Source: Rotaria sp. Silwood1 (taxonomy: Eukaryota > Rotifera > Eurotatoria > Philodinida > Philodinidae). Taken from it: a stretch of 64,000 nt of DNA. The stretch lies in NCBI GenBank assembly GCA_905250075.1, contig CAJNOP010000077.1:429441-493440 (forward strand), given 5' to 3'. The notes under the pieces were generated by a model. It was not told the DNA's origin, did no database searches, and was given only the letters and a program-made list of their open reading frames with translations. The translations under genes were made by a program, and so were the position numbers. The stretch's first letter is position 1. The number at the start of each line of letters is the position of its first letter. Positions 46,293 through 59,234 of this stretch are shown piece after piece.

Positions 46293-49200
46293 AACGATCT
46301 TTAGAGGAATTTTCAATAATAATTCACTTTTATGATTCTCGTGGTAGATAACAAAATAATCTATATAGTGCAACTTGCCAGTGGTTGTTAAAGAGAACTC
46401 TGAATGAATTAAACTAAAAGTGAAATTGTATTCAAGTTGAAAAATAACAAACTTTTTCGGATTCAACAAGTCCGATAATACAAATTCGCTCACCTATATA
46501 AGCATCGAATATACTTTCGACTCTCATTTTATTGAAATCTAGTCAATTGCATCTATTTTAATAGAATCTTGAACAGTTTTCGATAACAAATTATTGTAAG
46601 CGGCCTGTAGATATAGTTATATGATAAGACTGTTGTAATACAAGTAGACATTATAAATACAGTATATACGACGAATTTTTCTTTCACGTGCTGATTCCCA
46701 ATAACCCATCTATACAATAAGGATTGATATTATAATCTTAGACATAGTTTTGATACGTTCATCAGCTACTTTCAAAACTCCAACACAAGAAATCATGAAA
46801 TTTTATCACTCAAATAGTAATAATGGTATAGAGTCAAAACGACAAAATGTACATGAAGAAACAGTTGACTGAATAATGTTTGAATCAATAAGAGAAGTAG
46901 TATATATTTGCAATAGCAATAAAAGTAATTAATATATTTAACGCAATGCTAAAATGAGAAAATAACTACAAGACTGAATGAAGAGATGTTGCGATCAGTT
47001 AGCGTTTACATGCTACCTAAACAGTTTAGGCGATGCCTCATTAATACGTTGATGTCTGGCATTCATGAAAAATCCTTGCAAAGAGAAAGACTGATCTTTA
47101 TGCTAGATTGGAACATTCAATGAATGGATGATGCAAAGTCTTTTTTTGAAAACGTGATCGACCAACTACAATGAAGCATTTTTTTGAAACGAATATGTAC
47201 AAATGAGAAATTATTTCAAATTTGGGTTGATATTTTTTGAACTAGTTTCTTCATTGTTCAAGCGAATTCGACTTGAGATGATCTTACACACGACATTACC
47301 TCATTTACTCTCTTATCGATCAACGAATTCAGTTCTGAGAACAACAATTCCAACGTCAGATATGCCTGTAGGTTGCGAGTATGCAGCGAGTATCTAATTT
47401 TCTCTCCACCCATACCCTTAGTTTTGTCGAAAATATACGTGACTTACACAACTGTTGATTGTTTATCAATTATTTATGCTTTAAATCAATGAAAATCACA
47501 TATTTGTTGGTTTTTTTGCATTAAATGGCCCCACATTTCTTTTCTAAGTGATGAAAAGCGCATGTTTCTAACTGCCTTTATTCTCAAGATATTGAAAAAA
47601 TACAGCGAAGTGCATTGTATTTTGACGTCGATAATGGTAAAAGTAATAAATCTTTATTACTTGTTTAATCTTGATTACGATTGTGAAATAAATCATATTG
47701 ACGATCATATAAAAATAAACGATTAGAGTCTAAAAGATGAAAAAGATTTATTTATTGTTTGGTAACATATCATTAGATTCAATTTGATTTATATTGTATA
47801 TTTCAATAAATCCAATGAATCGTTTATCATTCGAAGAATTCAAACGATCTATCGTATACATTCATGGGTTTGTTCTTGTTGAGATAGAATAAAATTGTCT
47901 ATTCAATTTACTTGTAAATATTTATTTACAATAAAATTTTTATTATTTTTTTGTTTTATTAAATAACAAGTTATTTTAATTGTATTTATTTGAATGTCTA
48001 TTTGTTCTTATTTATAATTTTGCATAAATGAGGATAAACCAAATAAATCATTTATATAATCAGCATAAAATTCATTTTCCAAAATCAGATCAATACATTT
48101 TTATGCTAAATCTTTGAAATATTTAGTTTCAGAATTAATAAAACCATTCAGCTAGATTTCATACTTAATCGTTCGTTATTGTAAATAGATCACAGGTACG
48201 AATAATTAATAAACTATATGATTTCGTAAATATTCATAATCAACTAATAGACCAATGTTTTTTGAAGATAAGGAGTCAATTAAATATATGGACGAGAAAG
48301 ATATTCATCGAGAAAAACAAGAAATTGATTAAATTTATTGGTGCTAGCAAGAAAAGGTCAACTAGTCATTGACAGAGCGAACTATTCTGTGCCCACATTA
48401 ATTTACCTAGTCATACCAACCTGGTGCCAGCTAAGGGGGAGCAGTATTTCCAGCAGGCTTGCAACTCGAGATCTCTTCTATTTCGCATTCGAGAGAAAAT
48501 TGCGAAAAAGTAAACGTGTCAACAGAGATAGGCTTCCAAATTTGGTCATTAGAAGAGTTGAAAGAGTTTTCTCAGAAACTCTGGATAATGAGACTGTTGG
48601 AGACTAACCAAAAATTTTTGTAGATTTCGACTTTGTAAGTATGAGAGTTACCTTTAAAGCGACGGTATCAGAGAGAGTCCGCAAACAAAAACCTCAAACA
48701 AATCCCGCTTGAAATCATTCATTCTATCATATTAATCGGGAATGTTGCCGAATGTTATTTTGCTTACCTTTAAATGTGCTATTATGAGGCATATATTTTC
48801 AGTTTCGGTACTTGATATCGCATCATATTGAAAATACGTAGATCTACGTAACTCGATATTCTCTAGAGTATGCGAGGGCCCTAGTTTCTAATAAACTTAG
48901 AAGATTTTTCTGATTGAATATTTTTTAATGGAGTTTTCATATCTAGAAAATGGCTTCGCCACTCGAAGTTTTACAGGTAGATTTATTATTCTAACTTTTC
49001 TATTTTGAAAAGAACAGTTCCTTTGACAGAAAGATGTCTAATACTTGTTTATTATACGATTTTGAGCCGCACAGAAGACCGAACTCTACAGTTTTCCAGC
49101 ATTTTGAATTTCAACTGTCCGAGATGTAGTGATTTTACATTCTATATTATGTTAACACTTCCCGAATGAATTTGAATTTTTATAAGAAAGATTACATTGA

Positions 49201-50065
49201 CAGTACCATGAAATCAATCTTTTTCTTGTGCTGTGATCTTCAATAGATCAATGACAAGTAACCTGTGATGTTCAGACGCCGATATTAAATGTCTTGAACT
49301 TTTTAAAAACATCCAAAATCAGACTGAGAATGTAAGAGAAAGAATTATGTTTCTTGTCAAGTACACCATTATCTTGTTATAATAGAAATTCTTTCACCAA
49401 TGTCAACCTTCTGATATCGTACAAATGGAGTGTTTCTTTATCACTGTTGACATAAAAAGAAAGTAGCTGTGACAACTTCAAGATTGATCTTTCTCTCTGT
49501 CTCCCCCGTTTTTTCGTTCGAAGTACAGAAGATGTAAATAGAAGCTTCTGGATGCATTAAAGATGGAAAAACAATATTATCGTCGCTCCATCTATAAAAA
49601 CCTGTGCACAGCCAAAGTGCATACATAATTGTTTAGTCTTCTGCACGCTATTCACTGGTAAGAAAGAGTTTCATTTCCAAACAGAAACAACCGCATAGCT
49701 GCTATTCAAGTTACAATAGAATTTCACGTTACCCCTTCGAAATTAGAATATAGAATTAGATCGTGTGTTTAGATGTGTAATCGAACTAAATTTATTATCA
49801 AAAAATACAGGAGAAACTTCAGAAAGATATTTGAAGTGAGGATGCAGATAGGCTCTTTTATGACGATATCAACATCTCCCTACCTGATAACTAATACTTC
49901 GATCTCATACACATCCTCTCTGAGATTTATGATAAACGAGTTGATTTTGTTATCTTATCTCTTAAAGCATTCATTTTCGCGAAGATACATATCTATATTT
50001 AATATAGGGTTTGCTGATATTATAAAAACAGTGTGTGAGCATAATCACCAAAAGAAAATAGAACG
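46293..50065. other. Gene-free AT-rich intergenic region
   Basis: No gene recognised over 3.8 kb. A half-hairpin of C/A words (CCACCCATACCCTTA, about 47407-47421) lacks its GT partner. ORFs at 47203 and 48338 show no family or splice support. Confidence 0.5.
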
Positions 50066-53000
50066 ATGTATTGGCAATTCTTCTCATTCTTCCTGCTACT
50101 GAATGAAGTATTTGGAAGAGTACCGATTGAGAACTTCGTACCCTTTGGTAGTATAAATGGTGATGCAATGATGCCACGCCCGTTAGATTCCGTTACGCCA
50201 CCCATTAGTATCAGTATTCGTTTTCCATTTTTTGGTCAATTGTACAACGTCATTAGAGTATATAGTCATGGTTTAATTCTTTTCGGCAATATCACATACA
50301 CTTTACCACATTCGCCACCTGGTCCATTTCCATTGCGTGATTTTGTATGCGCTGCTCCGTATTGGGCTGATACAGATCTTACTCAAGATTCGTCGAGCAA
50401 TATCTTCTATCGAGAAGTCACTGATGAGAACACATTAATTCAAATTTCAAATATGATACGTAATGGATTTCCACATTTATCCGCTCATCGTATGTTATGG
50501 GCATTTGTGGCTACATGGGATCGAGTTCCAGGACATCAGGCAAATCCAGGTCGAAATACCTATCAGGTAACTTGCCATTGTTTTAAATTACATATTGTGA
50601 ACTACTGCATGATAAAAAAATCGATAAATATAGTTATCTTTGAAATAATCTGTGATAATTTATTTCTATTTTTAGGCTATCATAGCAACCAATGGACTTT
50701 ATTCATTTACGATGTTCCTATACAATCAATTACAATGGTCTGCTGGCGCATGGGGTGGTTATCCTCAAGTTGGTTTTAATGCAGGAGATGAAGTTAACTA
50801 TTTTACTTTGGAGAAATCTTTTACAGCTGATGTCGTTACTGTGGTCGAGGATTCGAATGTTGGTGTCCCTGGTCAATTTTTTTTTCTGGCGAATGGTAAT
50901 ATCAGCGGAGTACAATGCAATTCAAGTCAAGGTTTACAAAGTTCACCTTTTCGGGGTTCAATGCATGGTGGCTATCAATTGCGATTGTTTGGCATCTGTT
51001 TTCAGGAATCATCCAGCACGGTTGAAATCAACGGTAATCGAATCAACGATTGTCAACTTAATGCGATTTATATAATATGCACAATGCCTATGGTATCCGA
51101 AGGTCGACTTCAGATTAAAGTTTTTGACGCTGAAAGAAAACTGATCGGACAAACAGAATTTTTATCATTTATGCCAGAAAGTAATGCTGATTTAATAGTG
51201 AGCAATCATGGTGAACTTGATAATGCACTTTTCTTGCTGGAAGATCGTCGTTTAACTTTACATTTTTTAAGAAATGCTCTTACTACAAACTATTTATTTC
51301 GTCTTGTGATCTATGATTATAGTACTCAATACATAATAGGAAATGATACATTGTACAATGTAGAAACGAAAAAAGTTGATATTGGCCTTGGTTTATTGAA
51401 TCTGTCTGCTTTGAACAATTTAACAATCAATTTTCAATCGGTTTTTCCCATTACAGGTGAACCAAGAGATCGAGTTCATTTGTTGGATATCTCTTTTGAA
51501 CTCATTCTACCAAATACAACATTACCAACAGTTTCATGGAAAGGGGTACGAGAATTCATTGTACGTTCATTTATTGCATCCTTCTCATTAGTTTCATCCT
51601 ATTGTTCAGCTTGGACTGCTTTGCAATCCGATACTAATACACGTAACTTGACCAATCTAGCTCCTACATGTCCATGTCGGATGAGAACAACATGGGATGA
51701 TGAACAGTTTGGATTTAATACTGATTCAGTATGTAGTGCACGTAAATCAGGAATGTGGAACTGTCGATATCATCGAGGAGCAAGAGGATGTTATCGAATG
51801 AAATCGACAAGAAGTGAAGGGGGTGCACATTGCTGTTATGATAACGGTGGTATAATGATTACGGATAGGAGACGAGGAGGTGGTTCATTGAAAGCACATT
51901 ATCCTGAAACTTTGAAAGCATTATCTACCTATCGACATTTCTTTTCTGATCTTCTCCCTTATTATTCATGTTGTGGTACTTCAAGTGAAGTACTTCCTAA
52001 TTGTCAACATTATATAAGATATCGCCCTTCAGGTACATGTGTCAATTTGATACCGATACAGACAGGTGGTAAGGGTGATCCACATTTTTCAACATTAGAT
52101 GGGAATTCGTATACATTCAATGGGCATGGTGAATATACGTTACTCAAATCGATTGACAAGCAATTCGAAATTCAAGTGCGACTTGCTCCACTCGTCAATG
52201 AATCGGTCAGTCCTACATCGATGAATAATGCGACAGCTATTATTGCATTTGTCATTCGTAATGAAGATCAACCACGTGTTCAATTTGAACTTTTTCCAAA
52301 ACTACGACTAATAGAAATTCGAATAGATGAAAAATTATTAGAATTTACACCGCTCTCTGAACAAGATGAACTTTTATCTTCATCGTTAATCTATAATGAT
52401 GATCGTCAAGTGATCATTCGACAAAGTGATGTCAATAAGTACAGTATATCATATGGTGAAAGTGGAATTCAATTTATTGTCGATGTTCGACCACAGTTTG
52501 ATTTTCTCGATTTAATCTCTATCATACCTAGTACATTCAAAGAAAAGCGAAAATTTCAAGGTATACTCGGTAGTTTCGAAGGTCTCACCTATCCAAACGG
52601 AACAAATGTAACGGCAAATTTAAATGACGATCAAGTTATGTTTAGTTATGCTGAAATATGGCGTACAACCAGTACATCATCACTTTTCTATTATCTTTTG
52701 CAAGACAGTCATGGTCAACACCAAGATTTAAATTATCGCCCGACGTTTCAGCAAGACCTTTTTAGAATGTATGCTAATACAAGCCGATTTGAAATGGCCA
52801 AAAATGTTTGTCATAATATAAGTCGTGAACAACAATGTATTTACGATGTTTTGATTACTAATGATCCCACTGTCAGTCAAATGCATCAAACTTATGAAAC
52901 GACTATACAAGCATTAAATGAATACGTTGCGTTAGTTATAATAGATATAGAAAATGATAAAAGCACGTCAACAGAAAATGACGAAACCACATCAATAGAA

Positions 53001-53246
53001 ATTGATAAAACTACGTCAACAGCAAATGATAAAACTACGCCAACAGTGAATGATAAAACTACATCAATGGAAAACGATAAAACTACATCAAGAGAAAATG
53101 ATCAAACTACATCAACAGCCAATGATAAAACTACGCCTGCAGAAAACGATAAGACCACGTCAAAACTAGAGAATGCGGCAGCAAACTATTTTGGGAATGA
53201 AATCTGGAAGGTGACTCTTTTAGCACTGATCGCTGTGCTTCATTAA
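50066..53246 (+). CDS. NIDO-AMOP-VWD surface protein (SUSD2/MUC4-like)
   Basis: Two exons, 50066-50566 and 50676-53246, phase 0 across a 109-nt intron; 1023 residues. A signal peptide (MYWQFFSFFLLLNEVFG) starts the protein. A NIDO domain follows (about 85-230), with FVCAAPYWADTDL, RMLWAFVATWDRVPG and, across the intron, ATNGLYSFTMFLYNQLQW then GYPQVGFNAGD. An AMOP-type region (about 475-630) is rich in cysteine (YCSAWTALQ, CPCRM, HCCYDNGG, YYSCCG). A VWD domain starts at about 634 with GDPHFSTLDGNSYTFNGHGE. The tail has nine 8-residue Thr-rich repeats and ends with a short hydrophobic stretch (VTLLALIAVLH), which suggests a GPI-anchor signal or short membrane anchor. This architecture matches SUSD2/mucin-4-type cell-surface proteins of animals; the sushi and EGF domains are not visible. 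Likely an adhesive or mucin-like surface protein. Confidence 0.85.
52950..53165 (+). repeat. Nine tandem 24-bp coding repeats
   Basis: Nine units of 24 bases encode an 8-residue repeat of the type EN-DKTTST with variants (ANDKTTPT, ENDQTTST). Units differ mainly at silent or third positions, so the array is moderately old. It forms a Thr-rich, probably O-glycosylated stalk before the C-terminal anchor. Confidence 0.9.
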
Positions 53247-56200
53247 TTATCAACATACTTGACTGAGGATTTTCCTGATACGAACAACATTTCTCTGACA
53301 TATAAAGACAACATTTAATTCTTCTGTATAATTAATTTTTCTATATCAAACAGCAGTTCTGCAATAATTAAAAAAAGACTAGCTCTCAAACTGACTACTT
53401 GTGAAATGAATATTGAATAGAACTTGACTCGTTTTTAGCATTGCATCAAAGGTCATTTTTTCGAGCAATGTAAATCAAAGCGTAACGTGAATAGATTATC
53501 ATATCGAAAAAAGCGCAAAAAGTCGTCGATTAATCACGGTTCATCCACATTTTTCTCATTGCCACTCATTTGTTTTTTACAATCAAACCTGTATTTCCAT
53601 GCTTCGTTTTAACTTTTCCAATTTATAAAAATTGCTGTTTTTTTAAAAGAAAAGGTAATGGACAGGCAACGTGAGCAAAATTTTGGCAGTTATTGTTGTT
53701 GGTGCATAACGAAGAAGAGAGAGAGAAACACGAAATATTTGCTCTGTTTAATCAAAAATTATTATTCGAGCATCTATCTTTCGTTACATTATTCTCTATT
53801 TTTTTCGCGTCACTTTTTCATATGTTAAGTAGTCAATGGGAGTGTGGATATGAACGAATTCCTTCACTTACTTGCATCCACATTCTACCATTTCTCAAAT
53901 TTGTTTCCTTCGATAATGTTCAGGTTTGTTTGAACGAATTAAATCAAAATACAAAATTTATCAACAAATTAATTCATTTTTCAGCATGTTCTGCTTTGAT
54001 AAACATCAATGATTGTTGTTTTCTTATATCACTGCGATTCCTCTTTCGAATCCAACATGATTTGGCTGTATACTTTGTTCTATACTTTAGGCGACTATAC
54101 TATCTGTGTCAACACTGCATCGACATTGATTTGTCGTCATGAGAGTGATTACTGGTTATACAATCGTGTTCATCATTTACGTTACAATCTGCTGATAGAT
54201 CGAGAGGGATTGTTCGTTGACTAGATATTAAGAGCATAAGTCAACATTTCACTGAGAAATGGTTCAATGATGAAGAGTGCATCCAATAGTATGACTCACC
54301 ACTTGTCATGCACTTTCAAGTGCTGAAAATTCTAGTCGATAATCAAAAGAATAGTCTATCTTCGAACATTGGATGCTGTGTAAGCAGATATCAGTCAGAA
54401 TTGCTCATCGACTTAATATGAACTTACTCGATGGTCAAAAGATCAGATGTCATCCATTTGAAAGATTGAAAGACAGTTGAAATCTATTCGAATACAGATT
54501 CGTCCATGATTAAAAGATAGTTCGATAGACATTTGATTTCGTAAAATGAATCGCAGACAAGGATTTTTTAATGGACTGTAAACTGTGATATAGGAGTGAA
54601 GCCAAAGCTAAGTCTCGGCTGCTAGATGCATTAATTATAAGATTGTATAGATGTCTACAGTCTGTCAGAATTTTTTTTTCTACATAGCAGAGTTTTTCCT
54701 ATGAGTAATCATATACGAAATGGAACTAACATGCGAAACTCACATACAACTATCCTAAAGACTACAAATTGTATAGCTGCAGTAATATCTTTAAAAATAG
54801 GAATAGAATGAAACTAATGCATTTTAGTCATTTTCTACACTTTTCAATCACCTAGATGCTCTTCTTTTCTTCTTTGATTGTTTCTATGTGAGATCCGCCT
54901 TAGTAGTACGAAGTCAAATAATTCTACAGAAAAGTCTTCTTGTGAAATCGAGTGCCAATTCATCTTATGCGCTTATTTTGAACACAAGAAACCATCAGAA
55001 TTTATTAAGACAAAATTGACACAAGTGGTAGATAAATCGACGAATTACTACACGTATCGTCGACTGATTCGACTGAGAAGAATGTTGATGTAGGTATTCT
55101 GCTTATTTTCCTTCGAATTCACGCTCACCTTCTTCTCACTAGAGAATACAGAAAATTTACACTGAGAAAACGTCTAAATATGATGAATGCAGTCTCACAT
55201 CCAACTTTGCATTGTATCAAAAGTACAGCGTAATCGATAATGTCGACCAAGTAGCTGTTGATGTAGTTGATGTCGGAATAAATGTAGACAACGAAGTCTT
55301 TTAGAAAAGGCTCAATAGGCAAATCTAATATGAAGTGAAAAAATTTGTTGTAAATGATCAACAACAGAATAAATAAGGTTTACAGTACATTTCGTAGGTT
55401 GAACATTATCATCAACAATGCGTGAACGACACTAGATCAATCAACCATGTATTTGTTTTATGAAATAATTATATAATAGCTTATTAAACTCATGTGGTTT
55501 AATATAGATAAGATGAAGATGTTGAAGTAATATTGTCTGATGGAATTTCAGAGACGCTGAAATGAATGATCATTCACCAACAATGTAACTTAATGTCATA
55601 CGTAACGAGATAGCATGTCATCTTACTAATTTCAAAACATTTTGACAAATATTATTGAACATCGATAATGACATTATATTATCACCAATATGAATGTGCC
55701 ACAGCTACTCATATATCATCATTATTGATAAACGTTTATTCAACAATGAAAATGATTGAAGATAATCAAACATACTGACGCTCATCTTTTTGACTTGTTT
55801 GTCTTTATTCAGTTTTATATATACTGACATACACAATATTATACAGATGTGGGTGTCTTTGAATGAGCATTGTTTTTCAAATTATAATAATTTAAACTAT
55901 TCTGCAATAATTATTGGAATGAAAATAAAATAAATATCTTTTCCAAAATTTAATTCTTCTTGACAATAAAAAAAGTACATTAAAACGTATATAAAATTGA
56001 ACATGTTTCAATGATTAAAAGCCAAACATAACTAGCGTGTTACAATTTCCAAACGAAATTTTAATCATTCGAAATTCTAACCCATAGATACCTAGTAGAA
56101 GCATACAGATCTATGGTGTAATTTTCATTAGATTTCGGAGGTGTGCATATGACAGTAGAACCGTGAATACTATTTGAAATCGATCGAATATCATACGTTA

Positions 56201-56849
56201 TAAATACTAGCTGTTGAACGTATGGGATTGGGAATAGATCTTCTTCTCACTCACACTCTTTGTCTTATCATCATCTAGAAATTCAAAAGAAAGATTTGTA
56301 CTATTTCGAATTCAGTTTAAACTTCTCATTCGATTACAAAAGCATGCTTACGTTTGTCTATTCGTGCTCTTTCATGTTACCTTTTTATTAATAACAGCTC
56401 TGAAGAAATGTCTCTAGCGCTAATGGTTTCAGGGTATCTAGAACAACTTCACATAGATATATCATAGAAACATCAGTTCTAGTAAAATTCATAATCCCGA
56501 AATATACGTGTTTCAATTTTGTGACGTCACGTCGCTAGCAATATTGACGATAAGTCTGTTGTCTTGAAAGATTTTTTTCTTTCATCCTGACAAAACAAAT
56601 TCAACATCTTGTATTTAGGCGCACTATTTGCTCTGTCGGCGAACCTCTAAAGTACCCACAATCGTTATTCAAATAATGGTTGCATGAGAGCAGTATACAA
56701 CTTCTAGATAAATATCACTTAAAAGTAAGTCAAATGCAGAAAGAGAAAAAAAAATATCGATTGTTGAAGAAAGCTTTTTCTTTCTTTTAGTTTTTTTTAC
56801 AATAACATACAACAATCAATGCTATTTTTTTGGATATTGTAGCATAAAA
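53247..56849. other. Gene-free intergenic region
   Basis: No gene recognised. A weak GT/AC hairpin-like pair (GGGAGTGTGGATATGAACG with CATCCACATTCTACC) sits at about 53838-53892. ORFs at 53693, 54009 and 54878 lack support. Confidence 0.5.
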
Positions 56850-57964
56850 ATGTGTTCGATATTTTGTTCAAGAAAAGGTGATGTAATTGAACCAAAATCA
56901 GTACCACACTACTTATTTCGACAAGTATGAATAAATGAGATGTTTGTTGTTTTTCTTCATAATCAATGTTGATTTTTATATTTCATTAATAATGAAGTTA
57001 TTTGAACATCAATCTTCAACTTATACATATCTGTTGGCTGATTTAACAACTAAAGAGGCTTTAATCATTGATCCTGTTGTTAATACTGTTGAACGTGATG
57101 CGAAACTTATTGAACAACTTGGTCTAAATTTACGATATGCAGGTACTTGAAAATTCGATTTCTCAAGCAAGAATCTATAATCATCATTGTCATCATTATT
57201 TTTTGCTTTTGTTTAGTCAATACACATGTTCATGCTGATCATATTACAGGAAGTGGAGAATTGAAAAAAAAATTTCCTAATTGTAAAAGCGTTATTTCGA
57301 ATGAAAGTGGAGCTAAAGCTGATATTTATGTAAAAGATAATGAATTAATTAAGATTGGTGAATCAGGTAAAACACCAGTGATACTTGAATGTCGAGCAAC
57401 GCCAGGCCATACAAATGGTAAGTATAATTTATAACAAAAAGAAACAAACATCAAAATTGAATAATAAAAACATAAATAAAGGTTGTATGAGTTTTGTTTG
57501 GAATAATTATGCAGCAGTTTTTACTGGTGATGCTCTTTTAATTCGGGGTTGTGGTCGAACTGACTTTCAGCAAGGAAGTTCTGATAAACTTTATACATCA
57601 GTCAAAACGAAAATATTTACATTACCTGATCATTATAAAGTTTATCCAGCGCATGATTATACCGGTATTTATGTTTTAGTCTTTATTTTGAAAAAAATTT
57701 CAAGTTAAATTCATTTATGCAATTATTTAGGACAGTTATACTCAAGTATACTTGAAGAAAAAACTCATAATCCACGATTGAATAAGTCACGAGATGAATT
57801 TATTCAAATAATGGCTGATCTTAAACTTAGTTATCCGAAACAAATTGGTAATAGAAATGCATTTTATTTTTTCACTAATACTCGATTTCTTTTTTAACTT
57901 ATTTTTGTATTTAGATAAAGCTCTTCCTGCAAATCTTCTATGTGGTTTACAAGACGATGTTTAA
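56850..57964 (+). CDS. ETHE1: ETHE1-type persulfide dioxygenase
   Basis: Six exons: 56850-56924, 56998-57142, 57217-57417, 57482-57664, 57731-57847 and 57915-57964. Introns are short GT-AG (50-74 nt) and phases are continuous; 256 residues, the usual ETHE1 length. The metallo-beta-lactamase fold is marked by [13 protein letters not shown] (75-87), ATPGHTNG (His 138), [19 protein letters not shown] (Asp 157) and YPAHDYTG (His 198). These supply the mononuclear iron site and the ETHE1-specific GCGRTDFQQ loop. The enzyme oxidises glutathione persulfide to sulfite and glutathione in mitochondrial sulfide catabolism. The first exon ([16 protein letters not shown], ending LFRQ before [13 protein letters not shown]) was added because FRQLF is typical of the family and its splice sites fit. 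A downstream ATG at 56992 would lack it. A mitochondrial presequence is not obvious. No damage is seen. Confidence 0.9.
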
Positions 57965-59140
57965 TATTTTTCATTCTTTTTTTTACAACTTATCTCAATA
58001 CATGACCATAGTTGTGTTATCTAACTAATGGGCCATTTAGCTTATATTCAGAGCATTCTTATCAATAATATGAGAAAAAATAATCATAAAAATGATTTCA
58101 AAGAGTTTCGATACGGCATAATCTGTTCTACAATACATGTCAACTTGAATTTTCCTATTTTTTTCGCTAATTATAAAATCAAGCCAAAAGACAAGTTTCC
58201 TGCCTCGGTTTTTATCAGATGTCATCGGTTTTAAGATTGTTGACGTACTCTATGTTAACTATTTTCCTCCTGACCCACACTTATCCACCATCCACATATC
58301 ACACCACACTCAACCCATGCTTATCCACTCAACCGCCCACGCCCCATCTCAAAGCCACACCATCAACCAACAGAAAGTAGTCTTACACAATTGTAAAATC
58401 CTTATGAAGTTGTTGTCGATAAATAGAACACTCTCTATGTAGCTGATTGCTCAAATCATCGAATCAGGTATTGATCAAGGAGCCACACCGCGAAGTGTCA
58501 TTACCGGTGAAAACGGCCGAGCAGGGCACTAGAATCAATTAAATGGTCGTTTTGGTTGATCATTCGATTGTCACGGTAATCTCAATCTTGTCGATTTGAA
58601 TGATTACTATGCTAACGGATTTCCCATCCAATTAACTCACCATGATGATTGATTGTAATTTATTCTTTCTCGGAAATAAATCGTAGGGAATGAGAAAAAG
58701 AAGAACTGACGGCTCTTATATTCCCACGAACACGCGATAAGGAATAGATGAGATGGAGTGTCAATGCTACTGTGAAGATGTGGGCGTTGATTTAGAGGCC
58801 ACATAAACATCCAAACTGACACTGACACCCTCATCTCAGTCCCATATTTATATCTTCAACTCTTCTCAATATGCCGCACATTTCGAATACAACAGTTCCT
58901 CACTGTTAGATAAAATAGACTAATTAAGATAAAGAAAATAGTGTTCTAGTTGGCTTTGGCGAATAGGCGTATTTTTATCCAAATTCATTTGAATGTATTG
59001 ATTGAGAATCAAATTTTTTCAATCAAACCAGTGTGGTACGCAAATGTTCGTGCCTGTAAACATGATAAAGAAAAAGACAATGTGTCTTGACAACACATAT
59101 CTAGCGGGTAGATACGCAGCTGTCTGTCATTTCTATGATC
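57965..59140. other. Intergenic with AC-rich half-hairpin
   Basis: 58262-58350 is a C/A-rich run (CCCACACTTATCCACCATCC, ACCACACTCAACCC, CCGCCCACGCCCC) without a GT partner nearby. No gene seen. Confidence 0.5.
58747..58838. repeat. GT/AC-type hairpin 12
   Basis: GATGAGATGGAGTGTCAATG pairs with the downstream CACTGACACCCTCATCTCA, with GATGTGGGCGTTG and CCACATAAACATCC pairing further in. It is about 310 bases upstream of the TATA box of the amidohydrolase gene. Confidence 0.6.
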
Positions 59141-59145
59141 AAACG

Positions 59146-59152
59146 TATATAA
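59146..59152 (+). promoter_or_regulatory. TATA box of the amidohydrolase gene
   Basis: TATATAA, with GC-richer flanks on both sides, lies 83 bases upstream of the chosen ATG (59235). Transcription would start near 59175-59182, after the in-frame ATG at 59157, so the latter is unlikely to be used. Confidence 0.5.
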
Positions 59153-59234
59153 GCCTATGCTGCTCGCTCTTTATCTCTTCTTATTCTTTATACAACATCG
59201 TTTTCTTTATGGTCTATCGTCATTTAAAAGGATT

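Noticed and set aside
53693-54142. 149-codon ORF
   Set aside because: Non-ATG start, Phe/Leu-rich chance composition, overlaps a weak GT/AC hairpin, no recognisable domain or neighbouring exon.
59157-59234. Upstream in-frame ATG of the amidohydrolase
   Set aside because: It lies only 5 bases after the TATA box, so it would not be in the transcript; the downstream ATG gives a proper signal peptide.
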